Part shown: piece after piece, positions 7,388 through 13,353 of the stretch
Layout of the letters: every line of letters starts with the position of its first letter
Numbering within the stretch: position 1 is the first letter of the stretch
From: Rikenellaceae bacterium
Lineage (GTDB): Bacteria > Bacteroidota > Bacteroidia > Bacteroidales > UBA932
Assembly: GCA_012800665.1 (NCBI GenBank)
Contig: JAAZIW010000214.1
Location: forward strand, 1 to 14,887
Direction of reading: 5' to 3'
Length of the DNA stretch: 14,887 nucleotides
Notes under the pieces: generated by a model
What the model was told of the DNA's origin: nothing
The model's input: only the letters and a program-made list of their open reading frames with translations
Database searches by the model: none
Translations under genes and position numbers: made by a program

Positions 7388-8128
7388 TTATATTTTCCAT
7401 TTGTATAAAGAACGAAACTCAACTTTTTTTCCGGTTTTCCAATCCATAATAACCGCATAAATACCATTGTGTTTATGAATATTATTATTGCTACATCCTG
7501 TACAAGAAAGAATACCTTCTTGGGCTGCATCAAACAAACTACCTGTTGCTGCAACTCTCTTATCATAACAAGTCATCGGAAGCACCATTTTCAAACCATC
7601 CATTTGAAAGATATTCCAAGATATAATAGTAGCTATTTCAATCATTTGGGTTTCAAAAGGAATTTTCAACCAACGTTCTTTGTAATAATCAATAAATGTA
7701 GATAAGAGATTTTCTCGTGCAAGCAAGATATTATCTCCCTGCCACTCATAACCATAAGTACTTTGATATGCTAAAACTACCGACGAATACCAATCATCAT
7801 ATGTAGTAGTATTCTCATTTATAATTCGCAACTTTCTATCAAGAAGCCCTATCCGTTTATAAATAGGAATACTATCGCCTGTTGTGGTATCGTAACGACT
7901 AACTAAATAGGGTGCTTCCCCGCATGTAATTTCAAGAGAGTTTTGGGAAATATACTTTTCCCATGAGACATTATTAGGCAATAGGATTTTTCCCTCTCTC
8001 GGCACCCAATCTCGCTTACCATTAATATAAGTGGGGGTATTAAATAGATACTTTATTCCTGTTAGCGACTCATCAAAGGCATTACATTGTTCATTACAAA
8101 CCCATGTGGGTGTAAAAATTTCTGCCAT
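7388..8128 (-). CDS. Methylase-like restriction subunit, main part downstream of a frameshift
   Basis: The 246-residue frame begins MAEIFTPTWVCNEQ, but this methionine is probably internal: family members run from an N-terminal part like that encoded at 8373-8062. LEITCGEAPYLVSRYD resembles a degenerate SAM motif I. WQGDNILLARENLL and IISWNIFQMDGL are the conserved blocks I associate with proteins annotated restriction endonuclease subunit M. No NPPY is present. The C-terminus has CTGC followed by HKHNGIY, which could bind a metal. The stop at 7388 is 3 nt before the helicase-methylase ATG, so the two are translationally close. Repairing one base in the A8 tract gives a 328-residue protein. 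Confidence 0.65.
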   Translation of the reverse strand: MAEIFTPTWVCNEQCNAFDESLTGIKYLFNTPTYINGKRDWVPREGKILLPNNVSWEKYISQNSLEITCGEAPYLVSRYDTTTGDSIPIYKRIGLLDRKLRIINENTTTYDDWYSSVVLAYQSTYGYEWQGDNILLARENLLSTFIDYYKERWLKIPFETQMIEIATIISWNIFQMDGLKMVLPMTCYDKRVAATGSLFDAAQEGILSCTGCSNNNIHKHNGIYAVIMDWKTGKKVEFRSLYKWKI

Positions 8129-8373
8129 CTTTTGAGTCCGAGTTTTTTTTCTTTTTTAGACTTTAAAACACGAGGCATGATCACATTTCTATTTTCTCCA
8201 GTAACTTGCTTTAAAGTAATAGCATCGCCAAAAGAGAAACCTTCACCTAGGTGTTCATAGTCCGAAGTCGCCCAAAAAATATTATTCTCTGTCGTACGAT
8301 CAGTAAGTAAAATTTCCAACAAACTTACTGGTAGCAACTCTTCTTCTATATCTATTAAAAAAGGTTCTAACAT
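8062..8373 (-). pseudogene. N-terminal part of the methylase-like subunit, frameshifted
   Basis: Begins MLEPFLIDIEEELLPVSLLE at 8373. Family-like sequence (TTENNIFWATSDYEHLGEGF and NVIMPRVLKSKKEKK) continues to the A8 tract at 8143-8150. Beyond that the frame reads LGLKRWQKFLHPHGF, whereas the alternative frame reads TRTQKMAEIFTPTW and flows straight into the downstream CDS. One missing A (or two extra) explains this. The ATG follows one base after the TGA that the regulator gene would have if its own frameshift were repaired. Confidence 0.7.
8143..8150 (-). other. A8 homopolymer where the methylase-like gene shifts frame
   Basis: The coding strand has A6-G-A8. With A9 (or A6) instead of A8 the two frames join in register and the corrected gene length is a whole number of codons (329 including the stop). 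The tract may be a pseudogene lesion, a phase-variable site, a -1 ribosomal slippage site (A AAA AAA) or a sequencing error. Confidence 0.65.
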
Positions 8374-8382
8374 ATCATTCTC

Positions 8383-8577
8383 TTAAATCTTTTGAGGAAA
8401 CATTAAGAATTCAGCCACTTTGAAGATATTTGTAAGGTTGGGTTGCTTACGGTAACAAACATACGCATTAGCCATGCAAAAGCTTAAGCCAAGCTGTTTT
8501 GCAAGCCACGTTTGTGTAATACCTTTCTCTTTAAGTACATCTTTAATAAGGTTTTGATGTATTATTTCCTGTCTCAT
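8383..8577 (-). CDS. XRE-family helix-turn-helix regulator of the defence operon, C-terminus frameshifted
   Basis: A 64-residue protein with a Cro/CI-type helix-turn-helix: LIKDVLKEKGITQTWLAKQLG forms helices 1-2, SFCMANAYVCYRKQPNL the recognition helix region, then FKVAEFL. It is the first gene of the restriction operon and probably acts as a controller that times enzyme expression. The last residues (MFPQKI) do not fit the family. Adding one A at the AA of TTAAT (8403-8404) restores NVSSKDLRE and a stop at 8375, one base before the next ATG, giving 67 residues and a translationally coupled junction. The core DNA-binding domain is intact, so it may still function. Confidence 0.75.
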   Translation of the reverse strand: MRQEIIHQNLIKDVLKEKGITQTWLAKQLGLSFCMANAYVCYRKQPNLTNIFKVAEFLMFPQKI

Positions 8578-8618
8578 AAATACGTTATTATCAATTAATA
8601 TACTACAAGCCTTAGATT

Positions 8619-8637
8619 TGCAGAGTGGTTTTCTGCA
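8619..8637. promoter_or_regulatory. Inverted repeat, possible operator of the XRE regulator
   Basis: TGCAGA at 8619-8624 and TCTGCA at 8632-8637 flank a 7-nt spacer. It lies between the candidate -7 box and the regulator start, where an autoregulatory controller protein would bind. The assignment is inference. Confidence 0.35.
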
Positions 8638-8653
8638 TTAATCAAAGCAATAA

Positions 8654-8661
8654 CAAAAATA
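8654..8661 (-). promoter_or_regulatory. Possible -7 box of the restriction operon
   Basis: The minus strand reads TATTTTTG, a consensus TAnnTTTG box, 77 nt before the regulator ATG at 8577. The -33 position has TTTT rather than TTTG, so the promoter would be weak or activator dependent. Confidence 0.35.
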
Positions 8662-8700
8662 ATAAATTTGTGTTGGTAATAAAACTTATACTTAATAAGG

Positions 8701-8722
8701 AAAATAAGAATCGTCTTATTTT
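8701..8722 (-). terminator. Weak terminator-like hairpin downstream of the first ATPase gene
   Basis: AAAATAAGA at 8701-8709 pairs perfectly with TCTTATTTT at 8714-8722 around a 4-nt loop. Read on the minus strand it ends in TCTTATTTT, about 165 bp after the ATPase stop. The stem is almost all A-T, so termination strength is doubtful; it could equally be a protein-binding palindrome. Confidence 0.35.
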
Positions 8723-8886
8723 TAAAATGTTTTTTGTGTGCAGATTCTTAAATAAATAAAGCAACTCCAACGGATGTCATATTAAATGTCATAATAGAAC
8801 TATCTGATAGACAAAGAGATATATTGAAGCAATTCGATTATCATGACAAGAAAAATGAAATATGCTCGCTCATAGTCACGTATTCA

Positions 8887-10152
8887 TCATCTAATAAGCC
8901 ATTCGGTGGCTGGAACTATACGGATGGTGTATCCATTTGCCTTTTCCTCTCGGTCTTCATCAAAGTTGATGAGCAGAAGGTTATCGCAGTGTAATTTGGC
9001 AGCGGCTTTCAGCAACCCGTTGATTTCTCGGTTCAAGGTTTTTTCTGCGCTGATGTCGTAGGAAACCTGTACTAATTGTTCCACCTTTCCTCCCTTGGCT
9101 ATTACGAAATCCACCTCACACTGCTTGTCACGGTAATAAAAAACATCGGCATATTCCGGACGGTAGCGGCGGAGCAGTTCCACATAAACCACATTTTCCA
9201 GCCTCCAACCTATGTTTTCAGTCAAGAAAGTGCCGCTGCGCTCCGAAACAAAGGCAACATCCACCACATACACCTTCTCGCCATGCACCCTCTCGCGGCT
9301 CTTGTAGGAGAATTTAGGAACACCCAACAGCAGGAAAGCCTCCTTTAAGTATGAATAATAGTTTTCTATGGTATGATTGGACACGCCGAACAACTTGGCA
9401 AGGTTAGTGGCCACAAACTCCTGACAGAAATTATCTGCAAGGTGAGTCGCCATTCGCCGCAGTACCTCCACATGCCTCAACCTGAATCGCCTGGCGATAT
9501 CGTTCTTTATGATTGAGTTGAGTAGAGCATCTATGTATCCCCGCTTATTCTGCTCATACATCAATTCGGGGAAGCCACCGTCCGTCAGGTATTCTCGCAG
9601 GGCTTTCTTCCTCAATGCCTTTGACTTGGTGGATGGAGAATGGAGCTCCACACCAAGCATCGTAGCATATTCAGTAAACGAGAATGGATAGAGCTCTACC
9701 TTGTTATGCCGTCCTGTCAGGTGAGTTGTCAGTTCACTGCTCAGCAATTTGGAATTGGAGCCTGTTACAAACAGACGAACTTTCTGGCGAAGCATGCGGT
9801 TGACGAATAGTTGCCAGCCCTTTATGTTCTGCACCTCATCGAGGAAAAGATACTTGAAGTCACCGTATATCTGATACAAAGCATCAAGCACGCGGTCAAA
9901 GTCATCTGTTTCAAGTCCTATCAGACGATCATCATCAAAATTGGCGTAGGCAAACTCCAGTCCCTGTTGCCGTATAAACTTCTCGCACAGGGTGGATTTT
10001 CCACTTCGGCGTACGCCTATCACGACTTGTGCAAGCTTGCTCTCCGAAGAAAGTTGTTTCTCTTCCATCCTATCGCATAATAGCGATAAGTCATGTGCCA
10101 GCAGCTCTTCCTTTTGGTCAGAGAATATGGTTATCAGTCTTTTTACTTCCAT
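8887..10152 (-). CDS. AAA_14-DUF4143 ATPase
   Basis: A 421-residue ATPase of the AAA_14 plus DUF4143 architecture. Walker A is GVRRSGKST (46-54) and Walker B is LFLDEVQ (D105, E106). Sensor-like TGSNSKLLSSEL and TGRHNKVELYPFSFTEY (R148) follow. A winged-helix-like middle (LAKLFGVSNHTIENYYSYL) precedes a C-terminal nuclease-fold segment, EVDFVIAKGG...VQVS. There the usual E-x-K of PD-(D/E)XK enzymes is replaced by Q-V-S, so catalysis is doubtful. The frame opens upstream to 10206 from a TTG, but the promoter at 10177-10207 leaves only the ATGs at 10164 and 10152 downstream; 10152 is preferred for leader length. It is divergent from a paralogue at 10455. The cellular role of this family is not established. 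Confidence 0.85.
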   Translation of the reverse strand: MEVKRLITIFSDQKEELLAHDLSLLCDRMEEKQLSSESKLAQVVIGVRRSGKSTLCEKFIRQQGLEFAYANFDDDRLIGLETDDFDRVLDALYQIYGDFKYLFLDEVQNIKGWQLFVNRMLRQKVRLFVTGSNSKLLSSELTTHLTGRHNKVELYPFSFTEYATMLGVELHSPSTKSKALRKKALREYLTDGGFPELMYEQNKRGYIDALLNSIIKNDIARRFRLRHVEVLRRMATHLADNFCQEFVATNLAKLFGVSNHTIENYYSYLKEAFLLLGVPKFSYKSRERVHGEKVYVVDVAFVSERSGTFLTENIGWRLENVVYVELLRRYRPEYADVFYYRDKQCEVDFVIAKGGKVEQLVQVSYDISAEKTLNREINGLLKAAAKLHCDNLLLINFDEDREEKANGYTIRIVPATEWLIR

Positions 10153-10176
10153 AATTATGTCCATTTTATCTTCTCG

Positions 10177-10207
10177 CAAAGATAGCCAAACGTCCATAAT
10201 TTCCAAA
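10177..10207 (-). promoter_or_regulatory. Consensus Bacteroidetes promoter of the first ATPase gene
   Basis: On the minus strand TTTG (10207-10204) and TATCTTTG (10184-10177) are separated by 19 bp, matching the -33/-7 consensus exactly. The expected start of transcription is near 10170. One unit of the 32-bp repeat array lies between the two boxes, so a protein bound there would block the promoter. Confidence 0.75.
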
Positions 10208-10314
10208 AAACAGAGGGATAAACTTCCATATTTTCCACTTTTTGGAGTTCTAAACTTCCATATTTTCCCGAAAAACGAGAGCTAAACTTCCATAACGGGA
10301 CAAATATTCAAACG
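10187..10314 (-). repeat. Tandem array 1: four units, exact 32-bp period, upstream of first ATPase gene
   Basis: Units start at 10187, 10219, 10251 and 10283 on the plus strand. The first 18 bases are conserved (TAAACTTCCATATTTTCC in the second and third units, variants in the outer ones). The remaining 14 are variable. In minus orientation each unit contains ATGGAAGT or ATGGACGT, resembling the gene's own start sequences. A degenerate further unit 33 bp on (10154) contains the ATG at 10164, and ATGGAAGT recurs at the start codon 10152. Confidence 0.8.
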
Positions 10315-10330
10315 AAAACCAGCTAAAATT

Positions 10331-10469
10331 TTCAAGTATATTTGAAAATAATCGCATTTTCAGAAAATCTTCAAGTACGTTTGGAAATAATTATTTTTTG
10401 CGAAAATTTTCAAGTGTGTTTGAAAATAATTATATTTGCAAAAAATATTCAAACATGGTTGAAATAATT
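10331..10469 (+). repeat. Tandem array 2: four units, exact 39-bp period, ending on the start codon of the second ATPase gene
   Basis: Units start at 10331, 10370, 10409 and 10448. Each begins with a palindrome of the form TTCAAGTRYRTTTGAA followed by AATAATTAT-like sequence, then about 15 less conserved bases. The last unit reads TTCAAACATGGTTGAA and includes the ATG at 10455. The sequence is unrelated to the 32-bp array beside it. Confidence 0.8.
10431..10438 (+). promoter_or_regulatory. -7 box of the second ATPase gene inside the 39-bp array
   Basis: TATATTTG matches TAnnTTTG and falls in the third repeat unit. At the -33 position there is TTTC instead of TTTG. Transcription would begin near 10445, leaving a leader of only about 10 nt before the ATG at 10455. 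Confidence 0.45.
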
Positions 10470-11726
10470 GATTCCATACGGAAGTATAATTTCTGGGATA
10501 ATAATCCTGTAGATTTAGGTTATACCCGTACATTTTACACAAATAAAATCGGGCAATATTTGGGCAATAAATTAGTAAAAGTACTTGTTGGACAGCGTCG
10601 TGCCGGCAAAAGCTACATTTTACGCCAAATCGCATCCGGATTATTATCTGCAGGCATAAAGAACGAAAATATTCTTTACATCAACAAGGAATATATAGAA
10701 TTGACAAGCTTGCACAACGCCGTAGAATTGGAGCAATTGTACAAAGCTTACAAAGAAGTGCTCAATCCTACCGGCAAAGTTTATATTTTTATTGATGAAA
10801 TACAGTACATCGAAGAGTGGGAGCGCTTTGTAAACTCTCACTCTCAAGATTTTGCAGAGCCTTGTGAGGTTTTCATCAGCGGTTCAAATTCCAAGCTGCT
10901 ATCCGGTGAATTAGCAACACTTTTGTCAGGCAGATACATTGAATTTGAAGTGCTCCCATATAGCTATACCGAATATTGCGAAGTCACCCGACAAAAGAAA
11001 GGCAGTAAAAGCTACAAAAAGTACCTTCAAAGCGGGGCTTTACCGGAGCTTTTCAATCTTAACGATGATGAAATGAAGCAAAATTACATTTCTTCCATCA
11101 AAGATACGGTAATATTGCGTGATATAGTATCGAGGTATAACATAAAAGATGTAAGGCTGTTAGATGACTTGTTTATTTATTTAGTAAATACCGCATCCAA
11201 TTTAATCTCTATAACAAACATCATCAATTATTTTGCATCGAGGAAGCGTAAAACAAATTACGAAACGCTTTCTTCGTATATTGGTTATTTAGAAAATTCA
11301 TTTCTTGTTCATCGTGCCGAACGATATAACATAAAAGGAAAAGACATTATTTCGGGCAATAGTAAATATTATATAAATGATTTAAGCTACAGAAATTATC
11401 TTTATACCGGATATGATTACGGAATTGGATATCTTTTGGAAAATGCCGTTTATTTGAGTTTAAGGCGTGCAGGATACCAAGTTTATGTTGGAACGATAAA
11501 AGATACTGAGGTTGATTTTGTGGCAATAAAAGGAGATAAAAAACTCTACTTACAAGTAAGCCTCAGCCTTAGCGAAGAACATACAAGAGAGAGAGAGTAC
11601 CGCTCCTTGAAACTAATAGAAGATAATTATGATAAGTATGTGGTAAGTATGGATGATTACAAAATCCCATCTAATGAAGGGATTGAGCACATATCGGCGT
11701 GGGATTTGGATGACTTTTTAAATTAA
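10455..11726 (+). CDS. AAA_14-DUF4143 ATPase, divergent paralogue
   Basis: A 423-residue protein with the same layout as the gene at 8887-10152. Walker A is GQRRAGKSY (46-54), Walker B is IFIDEIQ (D114, E115), and ISGSNSKLLSGELATLLSGRYIEFEVLPYSYTEY carries sensor and arginine positions. The C-terminal EVDFVAIKGDKKLYLQVS shows the same Q-V-S in place of E-x-K. Similarity to its neighbour is clear in motifs but moderate overall, so this is not a recent duplication. The open frame extends to 10398, but the ATG at 10455 is preferred because the upstream 19 codons are repeat array. It is more AT-rich than its neighbour. It ends 2 nt from the convergent HD-domain gene with no terminator between. 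Confidence 0.85.
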   Translation: MVEIIDSIRKYNFWDNNPVDLGYTRTFYTNKIGQYLGNKLVKVLVGQRRAGKSYILRQIASGLLSAGIKNENILYINKEYIELTSLHNAVELEQLYKAYKEVLNPTGKVYIFIDEIQYIEEWERFVNSHSQDFAEPCEVFISGSNSKLLSGELATLLSGRYIEFEVLPYSYTEYCEVTRQKKGSKSYKKYLQSGALPELFNLNDDEMKQNYISSIKDTVILRDIVSRYNIKDVRLLDDLFIYLVNTASNLISITNIINYFASRKRKTNYETLSSYIGYLENSFLVHRAERYNIKGKDIISGNSKYYINDLSYRNYLYTGYDYGIGYLLENAVYLSLRRAGYQVYVGTIKDTEVDFVAIKGDKKLYLQVSLSLSEEHTREREYRSLKLIEDNYDKYVVSMDDYKIPSNEGIEHISAWDLDDFLN

Positions 11727-11728
11727 CC

Positions 11729-12574
11729 CTATATATACTTCTTCATCTCCTCGCCGATTACTCCGGCTTCCAATTCGATTAGATGCTTGGCGGTGCTCGA
11801 TTTGATCTTGGGTATCAGCACACCTTCCACCTGAAAGAATCCCACCTCGGATTTCATATGAACCTCTATTTTAATAGGTTTCTTATCTCCATTGACAATT
11901 CTGACTTTCTCAATTGAATTCGCCGAATATTTGTGGATATCGCCCTCTTCGGGTTTTGAGGGTATCTCCAAGGTGATGCGGGCTCTGCCCTTGGTCATAT
12001 CACAACCGTCAGCGATGAGGATCAGCCCCGCTTCAAGCGAATGAATCAGATGGGTGCCCATATGCCCCAATATCCCTTCCATCGCTGTGGCGCGTATCAC
12101 TGTGCGGCGCGTTATATTATCATCCCCGGGCAGCACTTCTTCAAGTATCTTAGTGATAAGCGGATAGGATATTAAACCTGAATATAGTTCGTGGTCCTTG
12201 CGCCCTATGGTCATGCCGGTGTCGTGCAGAAAAGATGCGAGTATCAAAGCCGCGACACTGTCGGCAAAGGTTCCTGCCTGCTCCTTCTCCAAACTGGTCT
12301 GTATTCCGTCCTCGTGAAGCATCCCTATCATCTTCAGAGCGTTATAGCACACCTTTTTCATATGTACAGGCCCGTGGTCATTCAGCCCGATACGCACAAT
12401 CGATACATTGTTGGCATAGTCCTGCAAGCTCTTCACCTCGGCGTTTGTAATGAGCTCCTGATAAACCCGTAGCGGCAGATCATCTTTTAAGGAATTTTTT
12501 TCGATTATATCCTTGACAAGTCTGAGAATCGCATTTTCTGTTGCAATTTCTTTGGGAGATTTAATTTCTTTCAT
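11729..12574 (-). CDS. HD-domain metal-dependent phosphohydrolase
   Basis: A 281-residue protein. NDHGPVHMKKV supplies the first histidine, and ASFLHDTGMTIGRKDHEL the HD dyad and following histidine of the HD superfamily, which hydrolyses nucleotides or phosphodiesters with bound metal. LEAGLILIADGCDMTKGRARI contains a further conserved aspartate. The C-terminal third (about 200-281) is strand-rich and ends KKYI. The ATG at 12574 overlaps the dtd stop as ATGA, so translation is coupled to dtd and this start is preferred over the 9-codon upstream extension. The substrate is unknown. The gene is convergent with the second ATPase gene, leaving 2 nt between stops. Confidence 0.8.
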   Translation of the reverse strand: MKEIKSPKEIATENAILRLVKDIIEKNSLKDDLPLRVYQELITNAEVKSLQDYANNVSIVRIGLNDHGPVHMKKVCYNALKMIGMLHEDGIQTSLEKEQAGTFADSVAALILASFLHDTGMTIGRKDHELYSGLISYPLITKILEEVLPGDDNITRRTVIRATAMEGILGHMGTHLIHSLEAGLILIADGCDMTKGRARITLEIPSKPEEGDIHKYSANSIEKVRIVNGDKKPIKIEVHMKSEVGFFQVEGVLIPKIKSSTAKHLIELEAGVIGEEMKKYI

Positions 12575-13026
12575 GCGTCTTTCGCCTTTGTATCCATACA
12601 TATCGTCACAGGGCCGTCATTCACAAGTTCAATCTTCATATCAGCGCCGAACACTCCCATACCCACCGGTTTGCCGATAAGTTCGGACATTTTACGGCAG
12701 AACAGTTCATACATGGGGACGGCAAGCTCATGGCGGGCGGCATTGATGTAAGAAGGACGGTTGCCTTTCTTGGTGCAGGCGAGAAGAGTGAACTGGCTCA
12801 CCACTATTACATCCCCCGCTGATTCTATCACGGAGCGGTTCATAACGCCCTCATCATCATTGAAAATCCGCAGGTTGGCGGTCTTACGCGCAAGCTTATC
12901 GGCATCCTCGGCGGTATCGTCATTGCCGACGCCAAGCAGTACGAGCAAGCCCGGACCGATTGACGATTTAATAGCGCCGTCTATCGTAACGGATGCGCGG
13001 GACACTCTTTGAATTACGGCTCTCAT
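12571..13026 (-). CDS. dtd: D-aminoacyl-tRNA deacylase
   Basis: A 151-residue protein matching Dtd in length and motifs. It begins MRAVIQRVSRASVTIDG, with SQFTL at 77-81 (active-site strand) and NDGPVTI at 136-142 containing the Gly-cisPro pair that reads the D-amino-acid chirality across the dimer. The enzyme removes D-amino acids, and glycine mischarged on tRNA-Ala, from tRNAs in the cytosol. It starts 2 nt after the stop of the 57-aa gene and overlaps the HD gene by 4 bp, so the three form a compact operon. The last seven residues (DTKAKDA) are a variable tail. All key residues seen are intact. Confidence 0.95.
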   Translation of the reverse strand: MRAVIQRVSRASVTIDGAIKSSIGPGLLVLLGVGNDDTAEDADKLARKTANLRIFNDDEGVMNRSVIESAGDVIVVSQFTLLACTKKGNRPSYINAARHELAVPMYELFCRKMSELIGKPVGMGVFGADMKIELVNDGPVTICMDTKAKDA

Positions 13027-13028
13027 TG

Positions 13029-13202
13029 CTAAAGGTCAATACCGAATTTGTCCCCTATCTTCATGTACAGTTTGCCGTCATCCAGGCTCATGCCGATTTT
13101 ATCATTCATTTTTATTCCGAGACGGAACTTACCGTCTCCCCTAATCATTTTATCGAGGCTATGAATGGCTTTGTCGTTATTATTTAAAAAGAAATTGAAC
13201 AT
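13029..13202 (-). CDS. Small 57-residue protein, first gene of the dtd operon
   Basis: The frame starts with ATG at 13202 and ends with TAG at 13029, 2 nt before the dtd ATG. The N-terminus is MFNFFLNNNDKAIHSL. The rest is a run of short beta-like segments punctuated by Asp-Gly or Asn-Asp turns: GDGKFRLGIKM, DKIGMSLDDGKLYMK, IGDKFGIDL. The spacing of K-F/I-G motifs suggests a small all-beta fold with internal repetition. There is no signal peptide, membrane segment or cysteine. I do not recognise the family. A TAAATTTG box lies just upstream. Coding nature is supported by the tight junction and codon use like dtd. Confidence 0.6.
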   Translation of the reverse strand: MFNFFLNNNDKAIHSLDKMIRGDGKFRLGIKMNDKIGMSLDDGKLYMKIGDKFGIDL

Positions 13203-13224
13203 AGGACTATTGATTATACTAAGC

Positions 13225-13232
13225 CAAATTTA
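13225..13232 (-). promoter_or_regulatory. -7 box of the small protein-dtd-HD operon
   Basis: The minus strand reads TAAATTTG, a consensus match, 22 nt before the ATG at 13202. No clear TTTG is found at the -33 distance. Confidence 0.4.
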
Positions 13233-13256
13233 CAAAAAATATTTCAATATCCTTTT

Positions 13257-13353
13257 ATATCGCCTGCTGTTTCCTATTCAGATAGAGGAAACAAGGAGCA
13301 TATAATCTATTGTTTTCTATTCGAATAGAAGAAAGGGGGTTATATCACCTGCT
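13257..13353 (-). repeat. Pair of hairpin repeats with flanking direct repeat
   Basis: Two 24-bp minus-strand units (about 13311-13334 and 13268-13291) match at about 20 positions, in the form TTTCyTCTAT-GAATAGrAAACA. The C-G pair in one unit is T-A in the other, so pairing is kept. The direct repeat AGCAGGyGATATA lies beside each unit, at 13341-13353 and 13257-13269. The proximal part covers the end of the transporter scar. Confidence 0.55.

Larger units (their letters stand above)
8578..8886. other. Intergenic region between ATPase gene and restriction operon
   Basis: An AT-rich gap with no gene of normal form. It holds the candidate promoter and operator of the restriction operon and a perfect AT-rich hairpin at 8701-8722. 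A plus-strand frame without a start codon, from 8752 onward, contains the protein-like stretch ELSDRQRDILKQF; this may be a gene remnant or chance. Confidence 0.5.

Noticed and set aside
10153..10206. N-terminal extension of the first ATPase from a TTG at 10206
   Set aside because: It overlaps the consensus promoter, so it would be upstream of the transcription start.
10187..10469. CRISPR array
   Set aside because: Periods of 32 and 39 bp leave spacers of only about 14-15 bp, units are imperfect, they overlap promoter and start codon, and no cas gene is present.
12191..13012. Plus-strand frames opposite dtd and the HD gene
   Set aside because: Shadows of well-supported minus-strand genes.
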